A stretch of 22,156 bases of DNA from Hamiltosporidium magnivora (taxonomy: Eukaryota > Microsporidia > Dubosqiidae): positions 1 through 22,156 of the forward strand of contig PITI01000102.1 of assembly GCA_004325065.1 (NCBI GenBank), written 5' to 3'. Of the stretch, positions 10,825 to 20,420 are shown in pieces. Numbering within the stretch: position 1 is the first letter of the stretch; the number at the start of each line of letters is the position of its first letter. The translations under genes were made by a program, and so were the position numbers. The notes under the pieces are model-generated. The model saw only the letters and a list, made by a program, of their open reading frames with translations, was not told the origin of the DNA and made no database searches.

Positions 10825-11727
10825 ATGTTTTTTGATTATGGAATTTTTTATTATAAAAAAGTTTCAATCATAAATCTACGTAGTAAAATTATTATTTCAA
10901 ATTCTGATGTTAAAGTTGTACCGTTTAACTTTAAAATCAACGATTTACATGGTATTTTACACGAGGAAACATCTAATTTGGGTAAAATAATTGAAAAACC
11001 TTCAAAAATCTTGAAAATGGAGGGAGATGCAAAAAACAATTTAAAGATATTTTTAGGATTAACAAATTCTTACATTCCTTCAATCAGCAACCCAACTGAA
11101 TTACAAAAAAGTATTTTGGAAATCTTAACAGAAGACAATTCTAAATACGAATCTATTACCGATAAGAAAATATCTGGTCATCTTAAATTTTCTAAGAAAA
11201 AAAATAAAAATATTTTTGATTCTCAAAATGATAAGATTTGTCTGTATTTGTATAGTAAAGGTGAAAAGGTAGAATTAAGTGAACAGAACAAATTTATAAA
11301 TAAATTTCATAACGAATTTTGTACAAAAAAACCAATTGAAAATTTAACTTTGGAATTGGAAGAAGAATACACAGAAATGCTCAACAACATATATAGGGTA
11401 ATAGAAAGTCCGGAAATAGAAATATTTTCAAATAATGAAAATACAAATATTCTTGATTTTCTATTAGAAAAATATACCAAATTAAGAAATATAGAAAATA
11501 TTGTTTCTCTATATAAAGAAAATCTTAAATTGTGTCGTATTAATAATAATTATTACCCTGAAGTATCTGTTTATAATCATTTCGTTGTTTATTTAAATGA
11601 CCGTACAGATATAAATTTATGTAAAATAAAAGATTTCTGGTTTGAACCTACAACTTGCAATGAAAAAGGTATTCTTAGATTTATCGAGGATTCATTATTT
11701 AAGTTAAATAAAAAAGATTTTTTTTAA
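10825..11727 (+). CDS. hypothetical protein, 300 aa
   Basis: I do not recognise this protein. It is soluble, rich in Lys, Asn, Ile and Glu, with no signal peptide or membrane span. The N-terminal 60 residues alternate hydrophobic and polar residues as in beta strands. The middle (about 65-150) is basic and partly low in complexity. Residues about 170-240 are acidic and predicted helical (a Leu/Glu-rich run near 170-190 could be a short coiled coil), and the last 50 residues contain aromatic and Cys residues in a more folded-looking pattern. The start is fixed by CCCC three bases upstream. It is the first of three same-strand genes, each separated by 350-420 bases and each with its own CCC motif, so they are probably separate transcription units. 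A clean 300-codon frame in DNA this AT-rich is very unlikely by chance. Confidence 0.85.
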   Translation: MFFDYGIFYYKKVSIINLRSKIIISNSDVKVVPFNFKINDLHGILHEETSNLGKIIEKPSKILKMEGDAKNNLKIFLGLTNSYIPSISNPTELQKSILEILTEDNSKYESITDKKISGHLKFSKKKNKNIFDSQNDKICLYLYSKGEKVELSEQNKFINKFHNEFCTKKPIENLTLELEEEYTEMLNNIYRVIESPEIEIFSNNENTNILDFLLEKYTKLRNIENIVSLYKENLKLCRINNNYYPEVSVYNHFVVYLNDRTDINLCKIKDFWFEPTTCNEKGILRFIEDSLFKLNKKDFF

Positions 11728-12067
11728 TTTTGGTTTTTAAAACATCGTAAATTTTAAGTAAAATTAAATGAATAATTTATTTTTTTTTGTACAATCGTTT
11801 TTTAAGAACGATTCATAAAGAAATTTTTTAATTTATTTAATTAAAAAAAGATTAGAAAAATTTAAATACAAGATAGTAAATTTAAATCATAAAATTTTTA
11901 AAGAAATTGAAAATATTTTAATTAGAGAATGTTTTAGATTTATTTTTTACTTATCTTTTTAAAAATTATACAATATATATCAAATATAAATTATATAATA
12001 TTCTATCTAAATAAATTTTATTGTAATTTAAATTTATTCTTTGAATTTTTAACAAAAAAATTTTACT
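11728..12067. other. AT-rich spacer between two plus-strand genes
   Basis: This is the 3' region of the 300-aa gene and the promoter region of the next. Apart from the CCC motif at its right edge, nothing was recognised. Confidence 0.55.
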
Positions 12068-12070
12068 CCC
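12068..12070 (+). promoter_or_regulatory. CCC motif before the 171-aa gene
   Basis: CTCCC followed by four A residues and the ATG at 12075. Same placement as in the neighbouring genes; supports the start. Confidence 0.65.
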
Positions 12071-12074
12071 AAAA

Positions 12075-12590
12075 ATGAAAATAACTGAATATACAACTGG
12101 TTATCTTATTCCTATAAAGATTTCAATACCATTATTTTCATTTGAAACAAAGTTTGTTTATAATATAAAATCATCACTTAATTTGGAAACATTTATAGAT
12201 ATTTTACTTGTAGAATTTAAAAGTTCGATAACGAGAAGAACAATAAAAGAATCATCTTTAAAAAATGTAAAAGAACTTTTAAAATATCAAATATCACACC
12301 AGATACATTATTTTAATAGTTTGATTAATAATCCACGTATTAGAGATACTTCTTATGATGTACCGTTAATAATTAGTATTGAAAAGGAATCTATTTCTAT
12401 AAAAGAAAATATTGTTTTACCAAGTTTTATTAATTATGAAATAGAAATATTTTGTAATGATTTTTGTATAGAAAATAATGTTTCTACTGAGTTTTCTGGA
12501 GAAATGTCTTTTTCTTTGAGAGAACAAATTATGTGTTTTTTTGCAAATATTTCACAGGAAATGTCGGAAAATACATCAAATGCCAGTTAA
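12075..12590 (+). CDS. hypothetical protein, 171 aa
   Basis: Not recognised. The first 50 residues look like beta strands (alternating Ile/Thr/Phe), followed by a basic helical segment around 50-85 with two adjacent Arg residues, then strand-like hydrophobic stretches at 95-135. The C-terminal helix-like region (about 145-160) ends in a short polar Ser/Asn-rich tail. There is no signal peptide, membrane span or catalytic motif, so it is probably a small alpha/beta soluble protein. The mixture suggests a subunit of a complex rather than an enzyme, but this is inference. The start has a CCC triplet four bases upstream, and the gene sits between two other unrecognised plus-strand genes. Confidence 0.8.
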   Translation: MKITEYTTGYLIPIKISIPLFSFETKFVYNIKSSLNLETFIDILLVEFKSSITRRTIKESSLKNVKELLKYQISHQIHYFNSLINNPRIRDTSYDVPLIISIEKESISIKENIVLPSFINYEIEIFCNDFCIENNVSTEFSGEMSFSLREQIMCFFANISQEMSENTSNAS

Positions 12591-13001
12591 ATGTGAATTT
12601 AATATAAAATATCTTTAATCAACCAAAGTTATTGTATTAATTCTATATTGCAATATAACTTGTATTTTCACTATTTAATAATTTTTACATTTTATTAAAT
12701 TTTTTTTAGATTTTAATATTTTGTAATTTCTATTACAATATATCCAATATTTTCTCTAAATATTTCATAAATTCCTTCTAAGATTCAAATAATTTCTATT
12801 TCAATGTACTCAGAATTTGAACAAAATTTATTGTTTTTTTTTAAATTTTTAATTTTTTTTACGATCTAATATTTTGTAATTTCTATTTTCAGTCGTTTAT
12901 GATTTTATATTATTTTATTTTGATTGACATTACGATATCAAAGATGAAGAATTTTATTGGTGTTTAAATTTTTGATTCAACTTATATTCTTCAGAAATAC
13001 A
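12591..13001. other. spacer containing a 20-bp direct repeat
   Basis: AATATTTTGTAATTTCTATT occurs exactly at 12716-12735 and again at 12869-12888, 153 bases apart. In both places a T-rich run ending in AGA or ACGATC precedes it, so the similarity extends to about 35 bases. A weaker match (AATTTCTATTTC) lies between them. No gene was seen. This may be a local duplication in AT-rich DNA. Confidence 0.6.
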
Positions 13002-13004
13002 CCC
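13002..13004 (+). promoter_or_regulatory. CCC motif before the 125-aa gene
   Basis: ACCC lies four bases before the ATG at 13009, which favours that ATG over the TTG at 13006. Confidence 0.6.
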
Positions 13005-13008
13005 TTTG

Positions 13009-13386
13009 ATGAACATAGAAAATATTTATTCTAAATTGATTGGTATTCTAAACATAAAACACGAACAGCACAACGAAATATGTGATATATTAACTGCTAC
13101 AGATACTTATACACAGACAAAAATATCAAATGTAGAAAAATTTTTGTGTCCGACCGAAGCTAATTTTCAATTGCCTAATGTTTTTTTAAGAACTAAGAAA
13201 ATAGCAGAATGTGAACAATTAGTAGGTGATAGAACACATGTAGATATTGAAAAATGGAATGAATGTTTAAATGAATTGGAAAAAATATGTGAATTCGAGT
13301 TTGAAGAACCCGAGTTTATAGAAAGTAGTGAGAATGATCTTTACGATGAAGAATTCATTGAAAGAAATATTAAACAAAGAAGTTAA
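13009..13386 (+). CDS. hypothetical small acidic protein, 125 aa
   Basis: The frame opens at a TTG (13006), but the ATG at 13009 follows a CCC motif and is the likely start. The protein is mostly helical by composition. It has an N-terminal amphipathic segment, a central region containing Cys, Pro and the string LCPTEANFQLPNVFLRTKKI, then a helix with Trp around residues 78-95 (KWNECLNELEKICEF). It ends in a strongly acidic tail rich in Glu and Asp. There is no membrane span or signal. An acidic, helical protein this small resembles a subunit of a nuclear or chromatin-linked complex, but I cannot name it. It is the last of three neighbouring plus-strand unknowns. Confidence 0.8.
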   Translation: MNIENIYSKLIGILNIKHEQHNEICDILTATDTYTQTKISNVEKFLCPTEANFQLPNVFLRTKKIAECEQLVGDRTHVDIEKWNECLNELEKICEFEFEEPEFIESSENDLYDEEFIERNIKQRS

Positions 13387-13959
13387 ATTTTTTATTTCTT
13401 AAAATAGTAAATTTTGAATATTTTAATGTGGTATTTATGAATCAAATTCCTTTTTTATTAATATTATTGACTTTAAATTTTCAATCTGTGAATCAAAATA
13501 TTTTAAATAAATTTGTTTGAATCATACAATGTACTTTGGTTTTATTTTTCGATAACATTTAATAGTTTCATATTTTTTGAATAATATTTTTCGAGTTATC
13601 TGTATTTTGTATTCGTTTTCATAAAACAAAAAATTAGATTTTTTTACAATTTGTATAGGATTTATTGATTTTTAGTGAGAAGATGGATCAAAATATAACT
13701 AAGAATATTGGTTTGGATTGGTAAGTAAAAACGATATATAGTTGTTGTTGTTTAGTTGTCTGAGTAAATGAAAATAATATTTTGGTTTGTCTTCCTAAAA
13801 GAAAAAACATATGGCTATTTTTTGAAAAGATTGTGGTGTTTATTTAATAGAAATATTTTATCTTCTTTTATTCAGGAATAAAAATTGGTATTTTTTTCTT
13901 ATCAAGAGTCTATATCAAAGAATGTCATAATTTAATTCTAAATATGAAATGCAATTGGT
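13387..13959. other. AT-rich spacer with a possible first exon
   Basis: No long frame is present. At 13683 an ATG opens 12 full codons that run straight into GTAAGTAAAA at 13721, a good match to a eukaryotic 5' splice site. No downstream exon with continuing frame or clear acceptor was found, so it is only noted. Confidence 0.35.
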
Positions 13960-14005
13960 TTCTAGTATAATAGCCCTCCGGTTCGCGGCAACCGTCTTAA
14001 TTTTA
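13960..14005 (-). pseudogene. scrap resembling the LSU rRNA 3' end
   Basis: A short GC-rich patch in AT-rich DNA. The plus strand contains ATAATAGCCCTCCGG then TTCGCGGCAA. In the same order the complement of the LSU 3' domain has CATAATCCAGCGGATGG then CTTCGCGGCAA. It also forms a neat hairpin (CGGTT/AACCG at about 13980-13995). Its minus-strand orientation and position after the SSU-like segment match the order of an rDNA unit reading leftward. A tRNA-like reading was considered and does not fold properly. Confidence 0.35.
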
Positions 14006-14424
14006 GATTTACCAAAAAAATACAGATAACTTCTAAATTTATCTTCTTAAAACTTAAAACTTGAGCCATAGTTTTTGAATAATTTAATTTATACTTCTTT
14101 AGCCTCATCTAGTCTCTTTGCTCAAATATTTTCTCTTTCCTTCATATCTGATTTTCTAACCGCCTTTGGACGATTTCTTAATAAAATTAAAGACACCTTT
14201 ACACACGCATTTTAATCGATTTATATTCTACTTGCTTTTCAGTTTCATATTCTTAGACCATATTTTCTGCTTATTTTGTTAAGTTTACCATTTATTTTTA
14301 TCGAATTCTATTTTCTTTTGTTGAATATTTTTTTGTGAAACGTTTTCATTAGTTTTAGAGAGAGAATACCCACATTAAAAACTATCTGGTTAGCAAGGTG
14401 TGCATAAAATTAGCGTGAAGTTCT
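14006..14424. other. intergenic DNA, possible further rDNA decay
   Basis: No gene is visible. If the SSU-like and LSU 3'-like segments on either side came from one rDNA unit, this stretch would be the remains of LSU, but I could not align it. Confidence 0.35.
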
Positions 14425-14570
14425 TTGTTGCCATTTTGGTGGGATATAAACCACATTAGACCTATAGGCTAATCTCCTATAATCCCGAATTTGAACAGAT
14501 TAAAAGAAACAAATTGTAATTTTTCATTTGTTCATCCTTGACTCTGAGAGGTAAAAGAGGAATAGAATAA
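14425..14570 (+). repeat. dispersed repeat A, copy 2
   Basis: This copy aligns end to end with 22011-22156 and with the minus strand of 1843-1965. Features in order: GTGG/CCAC pairing across GATATAAA (14438-14454), the hairpin TTAG...CTAA (14456-14472), CTCCTATAATCCCGAATT, a variable AT-rich stretch, then TTCATCCTTG and CTGAGAGGTAAAAGAGGAAT. The two ends of the terminal loop still pair partly (TTCATC with GAGGAA). It has no reading frame. Confidence 0.8.
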
Positions 14571-14789
14571 GACAGAAGTAAGAAACGCTTTCATTGTCTG
14601 AAAAAAAGAGTATTTCTGTGCGAATTGATTGAAATGTATATTAAATGATTGTATAATTTCGTGGCTATCTTTATTGGATATTTCTTAATTTAAGCAGTTA
14701 TATAATTCAATTATATTATCAGAAGCTTAATAAAAATTTTAATAATAAATAACATATGACCAAGTGGCATAAATGCATAACAACGGTAA

Positions 14790-15330
14790 GTCTGTTCTTC
14801 TTTCTTCATCTATCAGAAACTTTTCAAAAAGAAAATAAAAGTAACGTATTAGGATTGAATCTTACTCGCTTATTATCAATATCCTCGGTATTACAGCCCT
14901 GCACGTGCCTTGGCTGCTTTAAGAAATAACGCCCACCTGTCTATTTCCGTAGGTTGTTTACTTTTTAAGGTTTCGTAACACGGTGATTTTACGGGGAGGC
15001 TTGTTAGACCTTCGCTCAGCCCCAACCTTGACAACAAGTCCCCTTTAGTCACATCTTACGACAAGCAGAGAATACTCCAAGCAAATCTTGCTTCCAGCAT
15101 AGTGAGGTCTTACTCTCTTATGGTAAACATAAAAAAATGCGTCCATTCTTATGTTGTATCACAACCTTGAAAGGTTGCCGAAATACTTTGTTTTAAAGTT
15201 TGCTTGAAGCAGATAAACATTTCGATGCGTCTAAAGCCCACTTCTGCATTTTATTATTGGTTGTGTAAGATTTATGAACAAATCATTAGAGTCATGTTAT
15301 ATATCAGAATACAGTGATTGGTGGTGCTTT
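14790..15330 (-). pseudogene. decayed small-subunit rRNA segment
   Basis: A GC-richer island that, read leftward on the minus strand, follows conserved SSU rRNA cores in order. At 15212-15173 is a block like TGCTCAAAGCAGGCTTTAA. Around 15080-15025 GGAGTAT...GTCG.AAG...TAAAGG, like the segment before the 3' major domain. At 14979-14965 ACGAAACCTTAA, compare ACGAACGAGACCTTAA. At 14948-14895 ACAGGT..G...CTTA...GGC.CGTGC, compare ACAGGTCTGTGATGCCCTTAG and the GCACGCGC block. At 14887-14867 CGAGGATATTGATAATAAGCG, compare GAGGAATTCCTAGTAAGCG. A weaker block like the 530 loop lies near 15330-15300. The cores are damaged by substitutions and deletions that a working rRNA would not tolerate, so it is called a relic. 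The 3' end is unclear. Confidence 0.5.
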
Positions 15331-17300
15331 ACATTTCTCTAGCTTATTAAAAAATTTTAAGTAAATGGGTCATCGTGAAATTATATGATCATATAATAGA
15401 AGATTCGTATTTAGATCAACGTCTTGTCTACTACTACTAAGTAGCGCTACAGTTCTTAAGAGCTCGCCTTCCCCAATGATATTTATCCATTCTTCTCTAT
15501 TTCGTGCCTTTGTTTTTCATTGTCTCACATTAAGCCTTCTCGGGTCTTTTTGCGCAGTAATGTCTTATCCAAATTAAATAAACCAGGGCTATTTTTTGAT
15601 ATTGTCAGATTTATTTTATTAGCTTAAAATTTGTATTGTGTTCTTCTTGCATAAAATATATATATCGGGTCTATTATTCCTAATTTTGAAATCAGTCGTT
15701 TTTGGTCTTTTGCTCTAGAGTTGGCCACCAATTTGGGATTCATAGCTTCGCTTAAGTTTATTTGCGATTGTTACTATATTTTTCTTGTAGGTTGAATGGT
15801 GAGCAAACTGTTTGGAATTGGTTTTAAAATCTGAAATACCAGAAGTTATTAAATATTATTTCTTTTAAATTTTCCATTTATAATTTTCATTTTTTTCATT
15901 GTGATTATTTTAAAGATTTTATATTTCAGTTTTAGATTTATTCAGTTTCAATATCTTTTATTTTGATTTAGTCTTTGATTTATTCAAATTAATAAAAGAA
16001 CATTCTGATTCTTTTTATAATCAATTATATCATTAAAATACAGTTTAATCATAAATCAGACCAATAATTTATTCTTAAATTATTTTATGGCATTTCATTC
16101 TTTTCACAGTAATTTTTAGTTAAGACAATGTGTGATATTTTTGCTTATTCATAGCCATTATCTTGTTTTTAAAGCTACATCTTTAACAGTTTCAATAAAT
16201 TTATATTTCATTTACTTTTTTTCATTCACTTTATTCATAAATCTTTCATTTATTTTTTATCTTTCCGATAAACAGATCCAAGAAAAGCTAATTTCGGTTT
16301 TGCTTCATCGTTGGAAATATATTTTTTTTTAAATATTTTCTATGTGACATTATAACTACCTTCTTTTTTACTTTCTTTTATCATTTCCTATCGTTTATAA
16401 ACCAGTTTTTCTTAGATTAAATTTATGATCAAAATCTTATTTTGATTAAAATAACTCAAAAAACTTCAAAATTATTTCATGAAAAATAAGAATTTAAACT
16501 AAATTTATTCATTAATAGACACAATGATCTACAAATTACTTCATATATTACTCTTTTGATTCGTGAAATACATTATTTAGTCTATTTGACACATAAATCT
16601 TAAAATAAATTAATGCAATGAATTTATCTGTAAATTTAAAAAAAGAACAATTAAAAGAATTTAAAAATATAAAAACAGGTGGTAACCAAAAATAGAAATA
16701 AATTATACTTCAATTTGAAATTTTAATATTTTAAAGATTTAACTTTGTTTTTGAGAAGAAAAATACATAATATATCTGAATTATAGAAAAATTGAAATAT
16801 ATCTGTCATTATAATATGAAAAATATAATTATTTCTGAAGTATGATTATTGAAATATATTTTAAAATAAAGAATTAGGAAATGTTTTAACTAGAAGAATA
16901 TAATTATACTTTCATTATAGAACATTTTAAATGTATTTTTACATTTTTAAAAAATACAAATATTTGAAAATATAAGAAATATTAAAAACTGACTTCAATA
17001 ATCCAAAAAACATATATTTTCATTTACAAGCATTTGTATTTTCTTAAAAAAAGAATATTTTTTTATCAAAAATAAATAAATTAAAAAAAATAATATAATG
17101 AGAATGTCTTGCTATATGAATTTGAGTCAATAAAAAAATATTTTAATTAAATTATACTGGGTAACTGATTAGTGTTCTTTAATATTTATTTTGTATTTTT
17201 GTCTTCTTTTTTTGTTATCAGAAGGTAACAAAACAGTTTGTATTAAATATTATGAACCAATTGAAATGTTTATAGAAAAATTGGAAATAAAAAGATGAAA
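15331..17300. other. long intergenic stretch, AT-rich after 15600
   Basis: 15331-15560 keeps a higher GC content and may be the remainder of the SSU-like relic (its 5' part), although I could not align it. From 15600 on the DNA is plain AT-rich with T-runs then A-runs. The hydrophobic frame near 16132-16332 begins at a non-ATG codon and looks like translated poly-T noise. Confidence 0.45.
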
Positions 17301-17303
17301 TTA

Positions 17304-17310
17304 CCCTCCC
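17304..17310 (+). promoter_or_regulatory. double CCC motif before the SWIRM-like gene
   Basis: CCCTCCC lies 10 bases before the ATG at 17321. It marks this ATG as the start rather than the out-of-frame ATG at 17295. Confidence 0.65.
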
Positions 17311-17320
17311 GAAAATATAC

Positions 17321-17641
17321 ATGCGATCTAAAACCAAAGCTTACAGATCCATTACCCAAGAAGAGGCCTGTGTAGAAGATAATGAAAAGTACATAATAGA
17401 TTTTGCACTAAGTATGCATTATCTACCAGTACCAACAGAAAAGGTTGAAGAATTAGATGTAAAAGAAAAACAGATATGTAAAAAACATAATATTAAATAT
17501 GGTAAGTTCATTGAAATGAAAAAAGCGTATGCAAAAGAAGGAAGATCGTGTCTAAAACATTTTTTTAAACGTGGTATGAAAGATCGTTCTAAAATTACAG
17601 CAATCGATGATTATTTTCGTAGACATGAAAAAAATTCATAA
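17321..17641 (+). CDS. stand-alone SWIRM-domain-like protein, 106 aa
   Basis: The C-terminal 60 residues match the pattern of the SWIRM domain as found at the end of Ada2 and in small fungal SWIRM proteins. They contain EKQIC at 49-53, then IKYGKFIEMKKAYAKEG at 58-74 (compare the family's leucine/isoleucine-x-P-x-x-Y-L-x-I-K helix), a short basic linker, and DRSKITAIDDYFRR at 88-101 (compare the D-x-N-K-T-x-x-I-x-D-F/Y-F helix). SWIRM domains are helical modules of chromatin complexes (SAGA/ADA, SWI/SNF, LSD1) that contact DNA or partner proteins. The N-terminal 45 residues are polar. No zinc finger, SANT or other catalytic domain is present, so this is either a reduced Ada2-type fragment or a separate small SWIRM protein. 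The charge is strongly basic. The start is supported by the CCC motif. The gene call is firm, the domain call is by pattern only. Confidence 0.8.
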   Translation: MRSKTKAYRSITQEEACVEDNEKYIIDFALSMHYLPVPTEKVEELDVKEKQICKKHNIKYGKFIEMKKAYAKEGRSCLKHFFKRGMKDRSKITAIDDYFRRHEKNS

Positions 17642-20249
17642 TAAATTTCTTTTGTAGTAAAATTTACATTTATTTGGTTTATTATTGAAACAATTACTAT
17701 TTATTTGTTTTAAATATGTATTTCATTTACATTTTTTTCTAAAAATATAATTTCTATTTCTTTCTTATTAATTTATTTAATCCTATTTGTATAGAAATAC
17801 TTTATAAATAGATTTTAACGGAAAATTGTAGTATTAATTTTTTAAAATATCAATATTAAAATGTAGTTGTATGATTTATTTAAAATAAATACCAAGAATT
17901 AATATTGTAGCTTCTTATCTTTGTATTTTTGTACTTCGGATTTTAATCATTTTTTACAATAAAATGATTATTATTCATTTTGAATAAACTGTAATCAATG
18001 TATTATTGAGAATATATAACGAAAAAAATCTTGAAACGTTTGAATAATTCAACAAACCGTAAATAAAGAAATTAATTAATTATGAATAAAGGTGTTGTTA
18101 AAAGATTTGTAGGTCGCTCAGACCATAAAAAAGGAAAAAAATTAATTATGAATAAATGAACCTATTATGTTGTTGAATCACAAAGAAATATATAAAAGAT
18201 AATATGAATATTTCTTATACCTAATACAAGGTGAGTTAATTTAAGATTGAATCAGGTTTTCTAATCAAAAAGATGCGATAATTTTTTAACCAAAAATTTT
18301 TTTGAAAAAAATGAATCTGAAAAATAAGTTTAAGGAGCCATTTATATATAAAAATAATATCATGTGAAAAATTAGAACCTTAAATGGATAGTTTGAATTT
18401 ATTACCCGTGATTTACAGAAAAATAAATGTTCAATACTCCTTATAATAGAATGATTTCTTCTTACATATAAGTTTTCAATTTTATTTGTAAAATTTGCTT
18501 TTTTTGTAAAGTTAATTATTTGTTTTACAATTTTATTTGTGAATACTTATTAATTGCGTGTTTGTTTGACATGGATTGAATATTTGTTATATTCTGATAT
18601 TTTTGGTGGGTTTAAATAGTTTCTAAACTTGTATTTATTAAGTTTTAAACGTAGATTTCTTTCAAATTAGATAAAAAAATTTCAAAATTTTAATTATTAT
18701 AGACGTGATTGGTATCATATGAGTTTTAATATTAAGTTTTTACGATTCATTTTGGGATACTTTTGAACAATAGAATTCTTGGTTTCATATAAGAAACTGG
18801 TTAACTAGAACATCTATAATTTATATTTATGGTATATAGGCGTCTTATAAATACATTTTGTTTATAAGATCTGCAAATTCATTTTTTAATTTTGGTCATA
18901 TCATAATTAAATTTTACATGTCTAGTCTATGAAAAATTATGTATACATTTTTATTATTGTTTTAGTTCTGAAAAATGTTTTTTTTTGTTCTGAAGCATTT
19001 CTAAATCAGAATTCGGAATAATATGTGATTCTATTACATAATTCATTGAGTAATAAAGCATCATATATCTGATTTTAATTGAACCAGGGAAAAACCTCGG
19101 ATAAACTTTGTTAATTTGTCTAATACTGTTTAATTAATAAATTTCTATAAAATATATTAGAAAATTTCATTCCAAATGTAAATATTTTAAAAGAAAGTTG
19201 AAAGATATTTGCAAAAAAATTAAATTTAAAATTTTTCGCTCGTGTTTATTTCTGGAATGTCCAAATTGGAGGCATATTGCATACTAAAAGCGAAGTGAGT
19301 AGAATCATTTTTTTCTTATATTCTATTCTTATAGCTTGAATCTAACGTTTTTCTTGCAAAATTTCAAAATTTAACATGTTTTTATCGATTTTCTGATTTT
19401 AGTCATATCATCCTTGTAACTATTTTAAAGACAAAATATGCGTAGAATACCTATTTTGATATAATGCAGAAGCACGCTTATGGTTCATTAGACACGTTTA
19501 AGTACCTTTTTAGATCATCTTATAATATCTGCTACTTGCGAAATTAAATTTATAGATTAAATTAGATACAAATACTCTTTAAAAACAGTATTTATTCCTA
19601 TTTTCTACGAAAATTCAATCATATTTGAAATTTATCAAAATGAAAAAAAAAATATTTACTAGACACTTCATGGATTCCGATTATTATTATTAGTCTTTCC
19701 AATGCATTTGGTATTTCTTAATATTTAATTTTTTTTTCAGCCATTACACCTGGTTGAACTTAATCAAGGAAAACCTAAAGTGTATTTTATTGATAATTTA
19801 AAATTCAAATTGTAGCAATTGTTATTATAACTCAATATATGTTTTGAAACGAATATGTTACGGTGAAATAAATAAATTATTTATTGTTTTTCACTCCTGT
19901 ATCTGCAGAAACATTTACACTATAGTTTAAAACATTATGAAATCCAAAATATAGCGTCGTAATTTTTTTCAATTATCGATATTATTGAACAATAAAATTA
20001 AAATATTACAAAGTCAATAGAGATATATTATACATTTATAAAATTTCTAAGTTACTTTGTTGCTTGACAAAAAGGCTTTCAACTCGGTTGATTACAATAT
20101 ATAGTTTTACCTAAGCAAATTAGATGAAATATATCGACATAGATCTTATAAAATCATTAGTGAATTAGAATGCCGTAAATTATGTCAATTGTTTTTTCAG
20201 GTGTGAGATTGTACCCTTTTTTGTGATTTAAGTTATTATAACAATATAT
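17642..20249. other. long AT-rich intergenic stretch, no firm gene
   Basis: Nothing convincing was found. A 25-codon basic ORF at 18082-18159 is flanked by a 15-bp direct repeat (TTAATTATGAATAAA at both ends). A slightly GC-richer patch near 19236-19305 shows no recognisable motif. No CCC motif precedes any usable frame. Confidence 0.45.
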
Positions 20250-20420
20250 TTCGGAATTGATAGGTTAATGTAAAAGAGGATCACAGTTCTTGATAAACTC
20301 GGGATTGTTTGCATGAATTTCTGCCAATAAAATATTTGTATCACTCGCTTCTTTTCTCCGAGCTATGCGGTAATTTTAATCAAAACAAATGCTCGCCACC
20401 TGCTAGCAAGTATTGCTGAA
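20250..20420 (-). pseudogene. scrap resembling the LSU rRNA 5' domain
   Basis: On the minus strand, 20368-20348 reads GCATAGCTCGGAGAAAAGAA, close to the LSU 5' core GCATATCAATAAGCGGAGGAAAAGAA with a deletion. It is followed by GCGAGTGA and then at 20325-20296 GGCAGAAATTCA...CCCGAGTT, compare GGCAAAAGCTCAAATTTG...CCCGAGTTGTAAT. The order is that of LSU domain I. The patch is GC-richer than its surroundings. It is short and damaged, so a relic is more likely than a gene. Confidence 0.4.

Noticed and set aside
13965..14020. tRNA-like patch with TAGTATAAT and GGTTCGCGG
   Set aside because: The stem-loop at CGGTT/AACCG has a 6-base loop and acceptor arms do not pair; the LSU 3'-end reading on the minus strand fits better.
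16132..16332. 66-codon plus-strand hydrophobic frame
   Set aside because: Opens at a non-ATG codon, made of Phe/Ile/Leu/Ser from T-rich DNA, no CCC motif.
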